Below, piece after piece: positions 21,300 to 29,436 of a DNA stretch of 64,000 nucleotides. The DNA lies in contig JAYKKM010000258.1 in NCBI GenBank assembly GCA_035772405.1, positions 1,178,001 to 1,242,000 on the forward strand, given 5' to 3'. This DNA comes from Chrysogorgia sp. JL179-B06 (lineage: Eukaryota > Cnidaria > Anthozoa > Scleralcyonacea > Chrysogorgiidae). Position 1 is the first letter of the stretch; each line of letters begins with the position of its first letter. Under the pieces are notes generated by a model, which was not told the DNA's origin, made no database searches, and worked only from the letters and a program-made list of their open reading frames with translations. Made by a program: the position numbers and the translations under genes.

Positions 21300-21635
21300 T
21301 CAAGAATCAAATGTGTCTAACGCTGGACGACAAGCTCTACGATTTTCTGACGCAGGCGCTGGTGCAGTGCTCACAGGTTCTTTTTCACTGCTAATTGTGT
21401 ACCACAACGAAGCGCCAGCAATGATTACACCAAGTGTTCCGACAATGTGACCATAGCTCCACTCACTACCCTGTTCTTCGTTGACTATCATTTCGCGCAT
21501 TTTCTTCTCTTTCGCAGCTTTCGATATCTCAGCCAACTTTTTACCAGCAGCGACACGCTTTGGGTCCTTCACCTTAACACTTTTCACATCAGCCGTAATC
21601 TTCGCCTCAACAGCCGTCTGTGAGTCTTCAACCAT
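21300..21635 (-). CDS. Single-pass membrane protein, Polinton-conserved
   Basis: 111 residues. A lysine-rich N-terminal half with KDPKRVAAGKKLAEISK is followed by one transmembrane segment (about 72-85, IVGTLGVIIAGASLWYTI) and a short Pro/Ala/Arg tail. The DPKRVAAGKKLA block recurs in Polinton proteins; the function is unknown. It is the first gene of the leftward unit, next to the divergent control region at 21636-21765. Confidence 0.7.
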   Translation of the reverse strand: MVEDSQTAVEAKITADVKSVKVKDPKRVAAGKKLAEISKAAKEKKMREMIVNEEQGSEWSYGHIVGTLGVIIAGASLWYTISSEKEPVSTAPAPASENRRACRPALDTFDS

Positions 21636-21765
21636 CTAATACACTATCACGTGTTATCTTACTCACAGTTGACCTCACAGGTGCCTCACAGATGACCTCA
21701 CAGGTATCTCAGTTCCAGACCAAACGCACTAAAAAAATTAGGATTTTTTCTGAGAGTATAACATA
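21636..21765. promoter_or_regulatory. Divergent control region with direct repeats
   Basis: 130 bp between divergent starts. TGACCTCACAGGT occurs twice (21670-21682, 21693-21705), 23 bp apart, with related CTCACAG units between and around them. This looks like a binding-site array controlling the leftward replication/membrane unit and the rightward zinc-finger/TK unit. An A-rich run (21731-21737) precedes the plus-strand ATG. Confidence 0.55.
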
Positions 21766-22536
21766 ATGACTCAAGTCCAAGACATCGCGGAAGAGATGAC
21801 TCAAGACCAAGCCCGCCAAGAAGAGGAGATCGACGCAATGCGGAGAATGTCCTTTGTCGATGCGTCTACCCCACAAGGCGCCTCTGGACCCAACGTCTTA
21901 AAAGGGTACTCGCGAGTCTTCAAGTTGTGCGACCCCGATCGTAAAAACGAAGAGGTGTCGAGACAATTTGGTGCCCAGATTCTCTACACAAAGTTCGCTC
22001 ATGAGGCTTGGGTCGGGCTTGATGAAGTTAGAGCCAACAGGATGGTTAACGAACTAGCCAAGATGATCCCTGTGTGGTGTTACTCACCATTCAAGCGTCT
22101 TACGTTAGCAAGTAGCCACTACTTGAGCGACCCTTGCGAGTCCGCCGCTACACTACTCGGTAACTACCTCGAAGTGTTCTTGGCGACCCTTCTATGGAAA
22201 CCATGCTCAACCAAAGCCAAAGCGTGGCTTGAGCTCGCCGCAAACTGTGACGTCAACGTTTGTAGGGTGGGGTGTAATGAAATAGTGGGTGCGGGCGATA
22301 TTATGAGTCACATACTCTCACACACTCACCTGGATTTTGCGCACGGCGGCGCGTCGTACAATTGTTACCCATGTGGTGTGGTTACCAACAACCCAATGCA
22401 TCGCTCAAGACACGAGAGCTCACAGTCCCACCTCAAAAACTTAGAGCTTCAGCGGATGTTTAACAACGAGCAGCAGTTGCCGCAACAGGAGAGAACATTT
22501 CTCTGGAGGTATAGTAACCATGAAGAAAGTTGGTAA
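21766..22536 (+). CDS. Hypothetical zinc-finger protein, possibly early regulator
   Basis: 256 residues; family not recognised. The N-terminus is acidic and Gln-rich (about 1-35). The centre (50-160) is mixed alpha/beta-like with no motif I know. The C-terminal third holds two C2H2-like clusters: CRVGCNEIVGAGDIMSHILS (about 165-190, continuing HTH) and CYPCG...HRSRHESSQSHLKN (about 200-225). This arrangement suits nucleic-acid binding. The stop overlaps the TK start by 17 bp in another frame, so the two are probably co-expressed from the divergent control region. A regulator of early transcription is a guess from position and fingers. Confidence 0.7.
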   Translation: MTQVQDIAEEMTQDQARQEEEIDAMRRMSFVDASTPQGASGPNVLKGYSRVFKLCDPDRKNEEVSRQFGAQILYTKFAHEAWVGLDEVRANRMVNELAKMIPVWCYSPFKRLTLASSHYLSDPCESAATLLGNYLEVFLATLLWKPCSTKAKAWLELAANCDVNVCRVGCNEIVGAGDIMSHILSHTHLDFAHGGASYNCYPCGVVTNNPMHRSRHESSQSHLKNLELQRMFNNEQQLPQQERTFLWRYSNHEESW

Positions 22537-23092
22537 ACTAGAAATCGTGATTGGTCCCATGTTCGCAGGAAAAACGACAGAGACTCTCCGCAGGTTAATC
22601 ACGTTAAGTAAGTCAGGGCTCAAAGTCCTCTACATGAACAACACAGGTGACACTAGGCGAACTGACCACGCGTTCTCCACACATCGTCAGACCATTGTTG
22701 TTGGATCAGACAGTTTACCTGCGAAGTTAATCACCAACCTTCCGAGTTCTTCCGAGATAGCCGATTATGACGTCATCGGAATTGATGAAGGCCATTGGTA
22801 CTCTGGGTTACTCCCAATTATTCGCGAATACATCAAAGCTGGCGTTCATGTCATTATTTGTGGTCTCATAACAACGGAGCACTTAAAAAAACTTGGTGAG
22901 CTCGACACACTGTTCCCAATGGCAGACGACATCACATTTCTAAAAGCGTATTGCGCCGTTTGTCGTGACACCGATGGAACAACTGTTGACGCACCATTCA
23001 ATTGGAGATACAACCCAGGACCATCATTCGTTGGTGGTGCTGAGCAATATCGCGCAGTGTGCAGACGTCATCATCCTTCCACACGAAATTAG
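22520..23092 (+). CDS. tk: Thymidine kinase, TK1 type (type II)
   Basis: 190 residues, the size of viral TK1 enzymes, which phosphorylate thymidine to dTMP with ATP. Visible motifs: P-loop GPMFAGKTTE (12-21), a Walker-B-like IGIDEGHWY (87-94; the family usually has DEGQF), VIICGL (111-116), the zinc knuckle CAVC (155-158) paired with C181 and H184, and the substrate lasso VGGAEQYRAVC (171-181). All expected catalytic parts appear present, so it is probably active. Its start lies inside the end of the zinc-finger gene. I do not know TK as a standard Polinton gene; it fits capture from a host or a large DNA virus, to supply dTTP in non-dividing cells. Confidence in the family is very high. Confidence 0.95.
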   Translation: MKKVGKLEIVIGPMFAGKTTETLRRLITLSKSGLKVLYMNNTGDTRRTDHAFSTHRQTIVVGSDSLPAKLITNLPSSSEIADYDVIGIDEGHWYSGLLPIIREYIKAGVHVIICGLITTEHLKKLGELDTLFPMADDITFLKAYCAVCRDTDGTTVDAPFNWRYNPGPSFVGGAEQYRAVCRRHHPSTRN

Positions 23093-23155
23093 GGGTGTTC
23101 TCGGACACCCCACTTTTTAAATTTAGACATTGGTCACACGAAGCGTCCAATGTCT
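23092..23155 (+). terminator. Two hairpins and a poly(A) signal region after TK
   Basis: GGGGTGT/ACACCCC (23092-23098, 23105-23111; 6-nt loop) starts at the TK stop and is followed by CTTTTT. A second hairpin, AGACATTGG/CCAATGTCT, is at 23125-23133 and 23147-23155. AATAAA lies at 23199-23204. They sit between convergent genes, so a 3'-end role for both transcripts is possible; a bacterial-type mechanism is not implied. Confidence 0.4.
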
Positions 23156-23330
23156 CCCGTAGAAACATTTTTTCACACAGTGGTCAGAAGGTTTGTGAAA
23201 TAAAGAGAGAAAGTTTCGCAGATATTTTTTACTGAGTTAAAAACGTCTTTAAAAAACGCTAGAGCAGTTGTCACTTCAGACGTCGTCTCAACAACGAGAA
23301 CGAGCGCTAATTCGACTTATTACTCGCTGT

Positions 23331-24125
23331 CTAAAAAGTCTCTTTACAGTAACGTCTCTCATGGTTACTCAACGCTGATTTATTTTTAAATTTACGAAAA
23401 CACTGAGAGCACTGAAACCCAACGTCAAAGAGATATTTTATTACCGTGGTAATAGCGTCGTCGTATGAGTCGCACAAGAGTGTTAGATAACCAGCGGATT
23501 TATATCTGAGCAACAGAGACTCCTGATCTTTGGATGTCTTGCCTGTGCCACCTGGATTCTTGAACTCAATCACGAGTCCGCTGTGCTGTCGGTTTGCATT
23601 AGCGATAATCAAGTCAGGTGTTCCACGTTGATAACCTTTTTTCCACGAATTTATTCTTTTACTCGAAGTGTCTTGATTTTCACCACAAGCGGCTATCAAA
23701 ATAGCTTCTGGATAATATTTCCTAAGAAAACCAACAACTTTCGTGTGGAGATCGAACTCGGTGATCATTTTAAACTGATTGTGTTTGAGACCGACGTCAG
23801 CTAAACTTTTTCTAACGCTTGGTAAGACCTCTGAGTGCACCCACCTTCCGAAGTGTTTCGCACGCTCCATTTTACTCGAGAACACCAACGAGTAGACCCC
23901 AAGTTCGTTGATAAACGAGGCCTGTTCCATCTTCATTTTACAGTCAGGTTCGACGTGGTCGTGCACTGCGTCTTTTGGTCGAGCATAACCTAGAGCGCTT
24001 GCGACTTCTTTTGCTTTGAACCATATTTCACCGTTGTGATTAACCGTCGTGATTTGGTGACCATCGAATAATTGCACTGAGTTGGTTGCCATTACTATAG
24101 CCTCGCAAAAAAAACTACTCGACAT
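23331..24125 (-). CDS. BRO-N / VRR-NUC nuclease / zinc-finger fusion protein
   Basis: 264 residues (or 253 from MATNSVQLF). Residues 16-110 are a BRO-N domain (baculovirus-repeated-ORF N-terminus), with WFKAKEVASALGY and FGRWVHSEVLPSVRK. Residues 120-235 are a PD-(D/E)XK nuclease of VRR-NUC type: GTPDLII (D171), LVIEFK (E187, K189) and QESLLLRYKSAGY (Gln201). The C-terminus is a C2HC-type finger (C239, C242, H255, C260). BRO-N binds DNA in large DNA viruses; VRR nucleases cut branched or ordinary duplexes. Together this suggests a DNA-guided nuclease for replication-intermediate processing or host-DNA attack; the role is inference. It lies alone in the middle of the element, convergent with TK. 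Confidence 0.85.
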   Translation of the reverse strand: MSSSFFCEAIVMATNSVQLFDGHQITTVNHNGEIWFKAKEVASALGYARPKDAVHDHVEPDCKMKMEQASFINELGVYSLVFSSKMERAKHFGRWVHSEVLPSVRKSLADVGLKHNQFKMITEFDLHTKVVGFLRKYYPEAILIAACGENQDTSSKRINSWKKGYQRGTPDLIIANANRQHSGLVIEFKNPGGTGKTSKDQESLLLRYKSAGYLTLLCDSYDDAITTVIKYLFDVGFQCSQCFRKFKNKSALSNHERRYCKETF

Positions 24126-24263
24126 AGGTGTCAGGTTTCTTATAGATCTGGTTTGTTGTGTACCAATGCAGCAGGTGTGTTTTATTAGTCCTCAGTTTTC
24201 TACGTCGTCTGAAAAAGTTTCTAACGTTACGAACCAGCTTTCTAAGCCAACCCATTACATAAC

Positions 24264-24470
24264 TTAGGTCACGTCTCCCACCACTCCTACAGTGTCTGAC
24301 TCTGGTAACATAATAGGGTTGCCGTAAGTCTTTTTAGACCTCATACCAATCTCAGCGTGGAGCTCGAGAGTAACGTCACCGCGACCAAATGATCCACCAG
24401 CTTTGAACATGTGATCAGTCGTCTTATTTATCTTATATGTTTCACGCTCTTTTGAAATACATGCTCCCAT
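24264..24470 (-). CDS. Small predicted N-myristoylated protein
   Basis: 68 residues starting MGACISKERE: Gly2 and Ser6 fit the N-myristoylation consensus and Cys4 could be palmitoylated. The remainder (GRGDVTLELHAEIGMRSKK) has no known domain. The ATG directly follows the stop of the fibre-like gene (TAAATG), which indicates a shared transcript. A membrane-associated assembly or entry factor is a plausible but unproven role. Confidence 0.6.
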   Translation of the reverse strand: MGACISKERETYKINKTTDHMFKAGGSFGRGDVTLELHAEIGMRSKKTYGNPIMLPESDTVGVVGDVT

Positions 24471-25421
24471 TTACTTTACACCATATTCCTTCATCATTTC
24501 TCCACCCATGATTATGATGTCTCGGTTTGTCATGTAACCACTCACAATTTTCACACCGTAGAATTCTATCAACGATGGGTATGCATAGGGTGCGAGTGGT
24601 ATTCTTGGTCGGTGTATTCCAAAAATTGTTCCGTAGGGTGTGCCTATCTTTTTCATATTTGCTACGAAGTCTGAGTCGGTTGACTTGACGTTGTTGACCC
24701 TGACATGTGAATTGTCCATTTGCCAGTGTATCGATATCATATGCATTTTACTTATGTCAATGCTACTCGGAATAGTGCATACGCTCTCCATCGCTGGGAT
24801 GCTACCACCATACGCGAGTCCATTAGCCATACCAGTCTTGTACCCTATGAACTTATCCCACTGACCGTCGTCGTTTGATATAATTGTCTCCCAATTTGAT
24901 CCAGCGGTGCGAGTAGGTAGCCTCACTACGACAAAAATGGAGAGATCACACCACTGCATACTGGGGCAGTTAAAATGAAGACCTGACTCAAGTGGGATTG
25001 GTGTTAACACAGGTGACAGAAAACTTTGACTCACACCGCTGATGCCGACAATAGGACCATAAGCCGGGTTGTTTTGCACTAATTTACTTGTTTCACCAAT
25101 GGCTTTCACTTTGTTTGAACCATTGGTGTGAAACTCCACGTTTCTCAAGGCGTGTGTGCTAACGTTGAAGTCGAGCACAACGTTGTAGGACTGACTCTTG
25201 AGGAAACCTGATAGTAGCTGTTCTAGAGTTCTTTTATTGGTGGCGTCTGAGTCATCGACTGGATCTGCTACGTTTTTTATCGCTGAGCCTTGCATGTCTA
25301 TTATTCCAGACATCCTCCCACCGGTCGCGCTTAATTTAGGATCTTCGTCCAGATGTCTTTTCGTTCTCTTCAGTATTTTATCGTGAGGGTCGTCAGACTC
25401 ATACCCATAGTTTAGACTCAT
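24471..25421 (-). CDS. Fibre-like virion protein
   Basis: 316 residues. After a short head (MSLNYGYES) comes a phage-tail-fibre-like repeat region, RMSGIIDMQGSAIKNVADP and DATNKRTLEQ (about 35-70), typical of trimeric attachment fibres. The C-terminal ~200 residues look like a beta-rich, lectin-type knob (LSIFVVVRLP, MISIHWQMDN, FYGVKIVSGYMTNRD). The head peptide is nearly the same as the start of the second minor capsid protein (27533), which may mark a capsid-docking or processing signal. Inferred role: receptor or surface attachment at capsid vertices. It sits 2 bp from the gene upstream and abuts the myristoylated protein. Confidence 0.65.
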   Translation of the reverse strand: MSLNYGYESDDPHDKILKRTKRHLDEDPKLSATGGRMSGIIDMQGSAIKNVADPVDDSDATNKRTLEQLLSGFLKSQSYNVVLDFNVSTHALRNVEFHTNGSNKVKAIGETSKLVQNNPAYGPIVGISGVSQSFLSPVLTPIPLESGLHFNCPSMQWCDLSIFVVVRLPTRTAGSNWETIISNDDGQWDKFIGYKTGMANGLAYGGSIPAMESVCTIPSSIDISKMHMISIHWQMDNSHVRVNNVKSTDSDFVANMKKIGTPYGTIFGIHRPRIPLAPYAYPSLIEFYGVKIVSGYMTNRDIIIMGGEMMKEYGVK

Positions 25422-25423
25422 TA

Positions 25424-26827
25424 CTACTTCAAGGTGTATTTGGTTACTAAGTAGCCAGAGACTGCTGAGAACCCTAAGATTATCGCTAGCGTTGTCGTGT
25501 CAGACTTACTTGTGGTGGTCTGTGCTATTTGATTGGTGGTGACCACTGTTTTCTTCGCGGCAGGTCCTAGCTTTGAAGGTCCTAGCTTTGAAGGTGGTGC
25601 GACTAGAGTTTCCAAGTGGAGTCCTGCCGCTTGATGGACTTTCTTGTGCTTCACTTTTGACGCTCGGTGGTAGTTCAACCCGTCGTTATACCCAAATGTC
25701 ATCCCAGTTTCAGACGAAGTTCTGAGCACGTTATTGTAACCAACAATGGGGTCCTTTAACAAGACCATGCTTCTGGGGATCAGCCAAGTGTTGGGTGTCA
25801 CAGCTGTGTCTAGCTTAACTTTGATCTCACTAATCGCTTTGTTCATAAGGTTGATCCAAACACTCGGTGAATATTGAGCCACACCGTCTTCAATGATGTC
25901 TCTAAAGATTTGTTGTGTTTCTCGAGCACTAGCTCTAGTTCCCACAATGCTTTGCTTTGACCTCGCTTGGGCTCCGAGAATGGCATACATGTAAACTTCA
26001 ATCGATTGGTTTAGTAGTTCTTGCCCTAGTGGCGTGAACCCGTCAGAGTGTCTTGGGCAATACCGACGATAATCACCTTGGATGTCCTTGATGTATCTAT
26101 TGTCAACATCAGTCAATGGTACATGGCCTCTCAAAAGTCGCCAGTCAGGGAGGTGCAGTCTTAAGATGTTGTTAATGTCAACTTGACTCTTACTCAAACG
26201 AAACATCACACGACGAATGGTGAAGTATACATGAAACCTCATGAGACTCACGATTTGCTTTGGAACGTCGACTTGATAACTTAAGTTCTGTAGAGACACC
26301 CCTGAGCGATATGTAGCGATGTACATACCCGCGATCGCTTGATAGTAACTCTCGAGTAGAGTCCAAACTGTGTTAACGTTACCACCAATTGCCTTGTCGT
26401 TGTGACGTCTTTTGGTGTCGATGAGTATTCTCGGTAGATTTGATTTGAAGGAATTATTGTCGTCAACAAAGACGTCAAAATTGTGGGTTGGGTAATTTAG
26501 GACGTATGGTGGAAACGTCTCAACTTCTCTGTAGCTCTTGTGGGTCTCCGTCAGTAATAACTTTGGGACACGTCCATCGCTCGACCATATTTTTGGGAAT
26601 CTTGGTGTGTTGCTAAGGAATTTCGTAAAGCCCTCGTTCTTCGTGAACTTTGATGACTTTATGTTTATCATGTCAGAGTACTTTGGACCTGACTTGAAGT
26701 AAATGTTGACGGTCTTGACTGTTTTATTGTCGTCTGCGAGGTTGTACCCAAACTCAAACTTATCTAGTTGCGCATTTGGAAATTCACTAAGAAAAATTAG
26801 TTCACCTTGCTTTCTTTTTGTTAGCAT
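25424..26827 (-). CDS. Polinton protein of unknown function with C-terminal membrane anchor
   Basis: 467 residues, ATG start, family not identified. Most of it is soluble and mixed (NIYFKSGPKYSDMINIKSSK near the start; LPRILIDTKRRHNDKAIGG near 130; helical 160-330). A low-complexity linker with a repeated PSKLG unit (about 412-425) leads to a C-terminal transmembrane segment (LAIILGFSAVSGYLVTKY, about 446-465). The arrangement suggests a virion protein anchored in an internal or host membrane. First gene of a leftward unit (this protein, fibre, myristoylated protein), starting only 23 bp from the divergent minor capsid gene. Confidence 0.7.
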   Translation of the reverse strand: MLTKRKQGELIFLSEFPNAQLDKFEFGYNLADDNKTVKTVNIYFKSGPKYSDMINIKSSKFTKNEGFTKFLSNTPRFPKIWSSDGRVPKLLLTETHKSYREVETFPPYVLNYPTHNFDVFVDDNNSFKSNLPRILIDTKRRHNDKAIGGNVNTVWTLLESYYQAIAGMYIATYRSGVSLQNLSYQVDVPKQIVSLMRFHVYFTIRRVMFRLSKSQVDINNILRLHLPDWRLLRGHVPLTDVDNRYIKDIQGDYRRYCPRHSDGFTPLGQELLNQSIEVYMYAILGAQARSKQSIVGTRASARETQQIFRDIIEDGVAQYSPSVWINLMNKAISEIKVKLDTAVTPNTWLIPRSMVLLKDPIVGYNNVLRTSSETGMTFGYNDGLNYHRASKVKHKKVHQAAGLHLETLVAPPSKLGPSKLGPAAKKTVVTTNQIAQTTTSKSDTTTLAIILGFSAVSGYLVTKYTLK

Positions 26828-26850
26828 CTACATAACACGCACTATATTAT
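26828..26850. promoter_or_regulatory. Minimal divergent promoter of structural genes
   Basis: Only 23 bp separate the divergent start codons of the genes at 26827 (minus) and 26851 (plus); the spacer holds TATATTAT. Core elements must overlap the coding starts, as in compact viral late promoters. Confidence 0.45.
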
Positions 26851-27513
26851 ATGGTCAGGGTCGTAGTGTTGATTAGAGGTCCAACGGAGACTGTGGATCT
26901 ACCAGAGGCACTTTTGACGTTTGGCTCAGATCCTCACTTACTAGTGAAAAAAGCGACCATCTTTTGGGACTATGTTAACGTGGAGACCGGTGTGAATGAT
27001 GAAATAAGTTACAACAGCAACAAACACGTTTTTGAGTCTGGGTACCACACTTTTAAAATGATTGCTGACGAGTTGAAGGGATTAGGGGCTATCGAGCTAG
27101 TAGCCAACAAACACAATTCAAAGTGTGAGATAAAAACTGACCAACAACTAGAGCTGTTTAAATTTGGGGAGCTGTTAGGGTTCAACGATAACACAACGGT
27201 GAGTAGTAGTGGTTTGGCCAGCCCTAACGTTGTGAACGTTAACAAAGGGTTGAAGTACGTACAAGTAGGTTGTAGCATTGTGAACAGACCTGAGAATATT
27301 GTTAATGGTAGCAAAAGCGAGGTTATCGTTGAGTTACCATTGACCACCACCCAACCACTGAAGAGCTCTGTTCAACAATTCTTCAACATTGAGTCGAAGG
27401 TGTCGATAAACAAAGGCGCTTTCACACAGCTGGTGTTTAACGTGACTGACCAAGATGGTAGTGGTGTCAACGTTGGTGACATATTGTTGGACTTGTATGC
27501 GACGCTTGAGTAG
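26851..27513 (+). CDS. Minor capsid (penton-like) protein 1
   Basis: 220 residues. The block LGF...VVNVNKGLKYVQVGCSIVN (about 110-145) followed by EVIVELPL matches the core pattern of Polinton minor capsid proteins, single-jelly-roll penton proteins filling the five-fold vertices. The adjacent gene encodes a diverged paralogue that shares NKGLKYV/NRGLKYVEV and the IESKV/VESKV-I(N/K)KG ending. The family assignment rests on this pattern and on the position within the capsid gene block. Confidence 0.75.
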   Translation: MVRVVVLIRGPTETVDLPEALLTFGSDPHLLVKKATIFWDYVNVETGVNDEISYNSNKHVFESGYHTFKMIADELKGLGAIELVANKHNSKCEIKTDQQLELFKFGELLGFNDNTTVSSSGLASPNVVNVNKGLKYVQVGCSIVNRPENIVNGSKSEVIVELPLTTTQPLKSSVQQFFNIESKVSINKGAFTQLVFNVTDQDGSGVNVGDILLDLYATLE

Positions 27514-27532
27514 CTAAACGCACGCTAAAGTA

Positions 27533-28321
27533 ATGAGTCTAAACTATGGGTTCGACTCTGGTGGTTACACTGAAAAGCGACGTGTAGACGACAGTCCTCA
27601 AAAGTTGACGGTGCTTATTGAAGGTGTGGAGAAAGTTGTAACTTTTGACTACAGTGTAGTAGCCACACATGATAACCCATACATTATAGTCAAGACAGCC
27701 ACTGTGTTTTGGAGCTATGACAATGTGGCGAGTGGTGGTGATATTCAATTCTTCGTTATTTCTACAGGAAAACCAATGCCGAGAGTCGGGCCAATTCGAG
27801 TGGGTGGGGGCTACTACAACTTCGACGCGTTGGTTAGAGCTCTACGACACGCGCTCAGGACGTTTAGTATAGATCTTGTGGTGGAGAAACTGATGACCGC
27901 AGGTAAAAGTAGGATTAAAATTAAGACTATGGGGGTGAAAAGCTCCGAAATAGAACTTAGGCTGGGTGACATTGGGCTTTTGCTTGGTTTCGCGAAGGAC
28001 GCAGGAATTACGGCAGATGGTCAGTGGCATGACAGCCCAAACAAGATTGACATGAACAGAGGTCTAAAGTATGTAGAAGTCTCGTGCGATGCTGTTGAGA
28101 CGGATAGCAATGTGGGCACTGATGGGAAGCGTAGTAATGTGATCACAACATTGCCAGTGCCCACCGAGCAGTCTCTAGATGGGGGGATACAACGTTATGC
28201 GTATGTTGAGTCCAAGGTGAGAATTAAAAAAGGTGTTTACTCAAGTATGACGTTTCGTGTCAAACCAAACAATGGTGACGCTGACATTGGCGCGGTGTTA
28301 TTGGAACTGTATATTGTGTGA
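27533..28321 (+). CDS. Minor capsid (penton-like) protein 2, paralogue of the preceding gene
   Basis: 262 residues beginning MSLNYGFDSGG, followed by a jelly-roll-type core (IVVKTATVFWSYDN-like block aligned to the neighbour's VKKATIFWDYVN; LLLGFAKD; MNRGLKYVEVSC; YVESKVRIKKG). The extra N-terminal ~25 residues are similar at their start to the fibre-like protein (MSLNYGYES). Tandem duplication followed by divergence gave two penton-type proteins; heteromeric vertices are possible. The stop lies 5 bp before the likely integrase ATG. Confidence 0.75.
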   Translation: MSLNYGFDSGGYTEKRRVDDSPQKLTVLIEGVEKVVTFDYSVVATHDNPYIIVKTATVFWSYDNVASGGDIQFFVISTGKPMPRVGPIRVGGGYYNFDALVRALRHALRTFSIDLVVEKLMTAGKSRIKIKTMGVKSSEIELRLGDIGLLLGFAKDAGITADGQWHDSPNKIDMNRGLKYVEVSCDAVETDSNVGTDGKRSNVITTLPVPTEQSLDGGIQRYAYVESKVRIKKGVYSSMTFRVKPNNGDADIGAVLLELYIV

Positions 28322-28326
28322 ATTAT

Positions 28327-29430
28327 ATGGAGCTTGGTGTGGAGACAGAGCAAGGGTTGAGAGACATTTATTATAGTCTTAAGACGGGGTTCAGTGGTGC
28401 AGAGAGGTTGTATCAAAGTGCGTTGGGAGACGGATTGAAAGTAACTAGAAAAACAGTGAAAGAATGGTTGACAGCGCAGGACACTTACGCTAGGTACAAA
28501 CCTATTGTGAGAAGACATAAGTTCCGTGCGACTTTTGTTGGATTTCTTGGTGAAGAGCTCCAAATGGACTTAGTGGACATGAGTAAGTACTCAAAACAGA
28601 ACAAGGGGTATTATTGGATACTAACAGGCATTGAAATATTGAGTAGATATGCTTTCGGCATCGCAGTTTATAGAAAAGACACTAAGAACATGACTAAGGC
28701 TGTTGGAAAATTGTTGGTTGACTTTAAAGATCGGTTTGGGACCACACCTAAGTTAGCGCAATTTGACGATGGACTTGAGTTCTATAACGTTGGGGTGAAA
28801 AGTTTGCTGAAAAAACATGGTGTTGAATATTTCAGCACTAAGAGCGATAAAAAGGCTGCTGTTGTCGAGCGTTTTAACAGAAGTCTGAAGAGTATTATGT
28901 GGAAGTACTTTTACACTCATGGGACGTACAAATGGATTGACGTTTTGGATCAGTTTGTAAGCAATTACAATAGCAATGTGAACCGCAGTATTATGATGAA
29001 GCCGAAGGATGTCGATAAGTCAAACGAAGGTGAAGTGTGGACCACTTTGTTTGGTCATCATTTCGCAGACAATCCATTACCAAAGTTTAGAGTTGGCGAG
29101 TCAGTGAGAATTAGTAAATACAAGAGTGTGTTCACAAAGGGCTATGAAGCCAACTTCACTGAAGAGCTGTTTAAAGTGGTAAAGGTTATTCGTGGTGATC
29201 CGAATGTGTACGAAATTGAGGACATAAGTGGTGAACAGATTATTGGTAAATTTTATGAACAGGAGTTATCGCTGGTCAATAAGAAACATGGTGACGATGT
29301 GTACAGAGTTGAAAAGGTGTTGAAAAGAAAGAAAGTCAGAGGAGAGAAGATGGCGCTGGTCAAATGGTTGGGTTATGAAAGCAAACATAATTCGTGGATA
29401 CTAGAAAGCGACATTCAAAATGTGAGCTAA
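28327..29430 (+). CDS. int: Polinton integrase with C-terminal chromodomain
   Basis: The likely ATG is at 28327 (367 residues); the frame is open to a GTG at 28318. The rve-type catalytic core has the three acidic residues in QMDLVDM (D81), QFDDGLEF (D147) and VVERFNRSL (E181). The C-terminal ~45 residues (YRVEKVLKRKKV...WLGYESKHNSWI) form a chromodomain, which in related elements can direct integration to marked chromatin. The enzyme is expected to join the AG...CT ends to host DNA with 6-bp staggered cuts, in agreement with the TTTGGG duplication. No disabling change seen. Confidence 0.95.
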   Translation: MELGVETEQGLRDIYYSLKTGFSGAERLYQSALGDGLKVTRKTVKEWLTAQDTYARYKPIVRRHKFRATFVGFLGEELQMDLVDMSKYSKQNKGYYWILTGIEILSRYAFGIAVYRKDTKNMTKAVGKLLVDFKDRFGTTPKLAQFDDGLEFYNVGVKSLLKKHGVEYFSTKSDKKAAVVERFNRSLKSIMWKYFYTHGTYKWIDVLDQFVSNYNSNVNRSIMMKPKDVDKSNEGEVWTTLFGHHFADNPLPKFRVGESVRISKYKSVFTKGYEANFTEELFKVVKVIRGDPNVYEIEDISGEQIIGKFYEQELSLVNKKHGDDVYRVEKVLKRKKVRGEKMALVKWLGYESKHNSWILESDIQNVS

Positions 29431-29436
29431 TGTAAT

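Noticed and set aside
23092..23111. Bacterial-type intrinsic terminator after TK
   Set aside because: The hairpin and T-run look right, but the context is a eukaryotic DNA element with poly(A) signals; kept as a 3'-region structure only.
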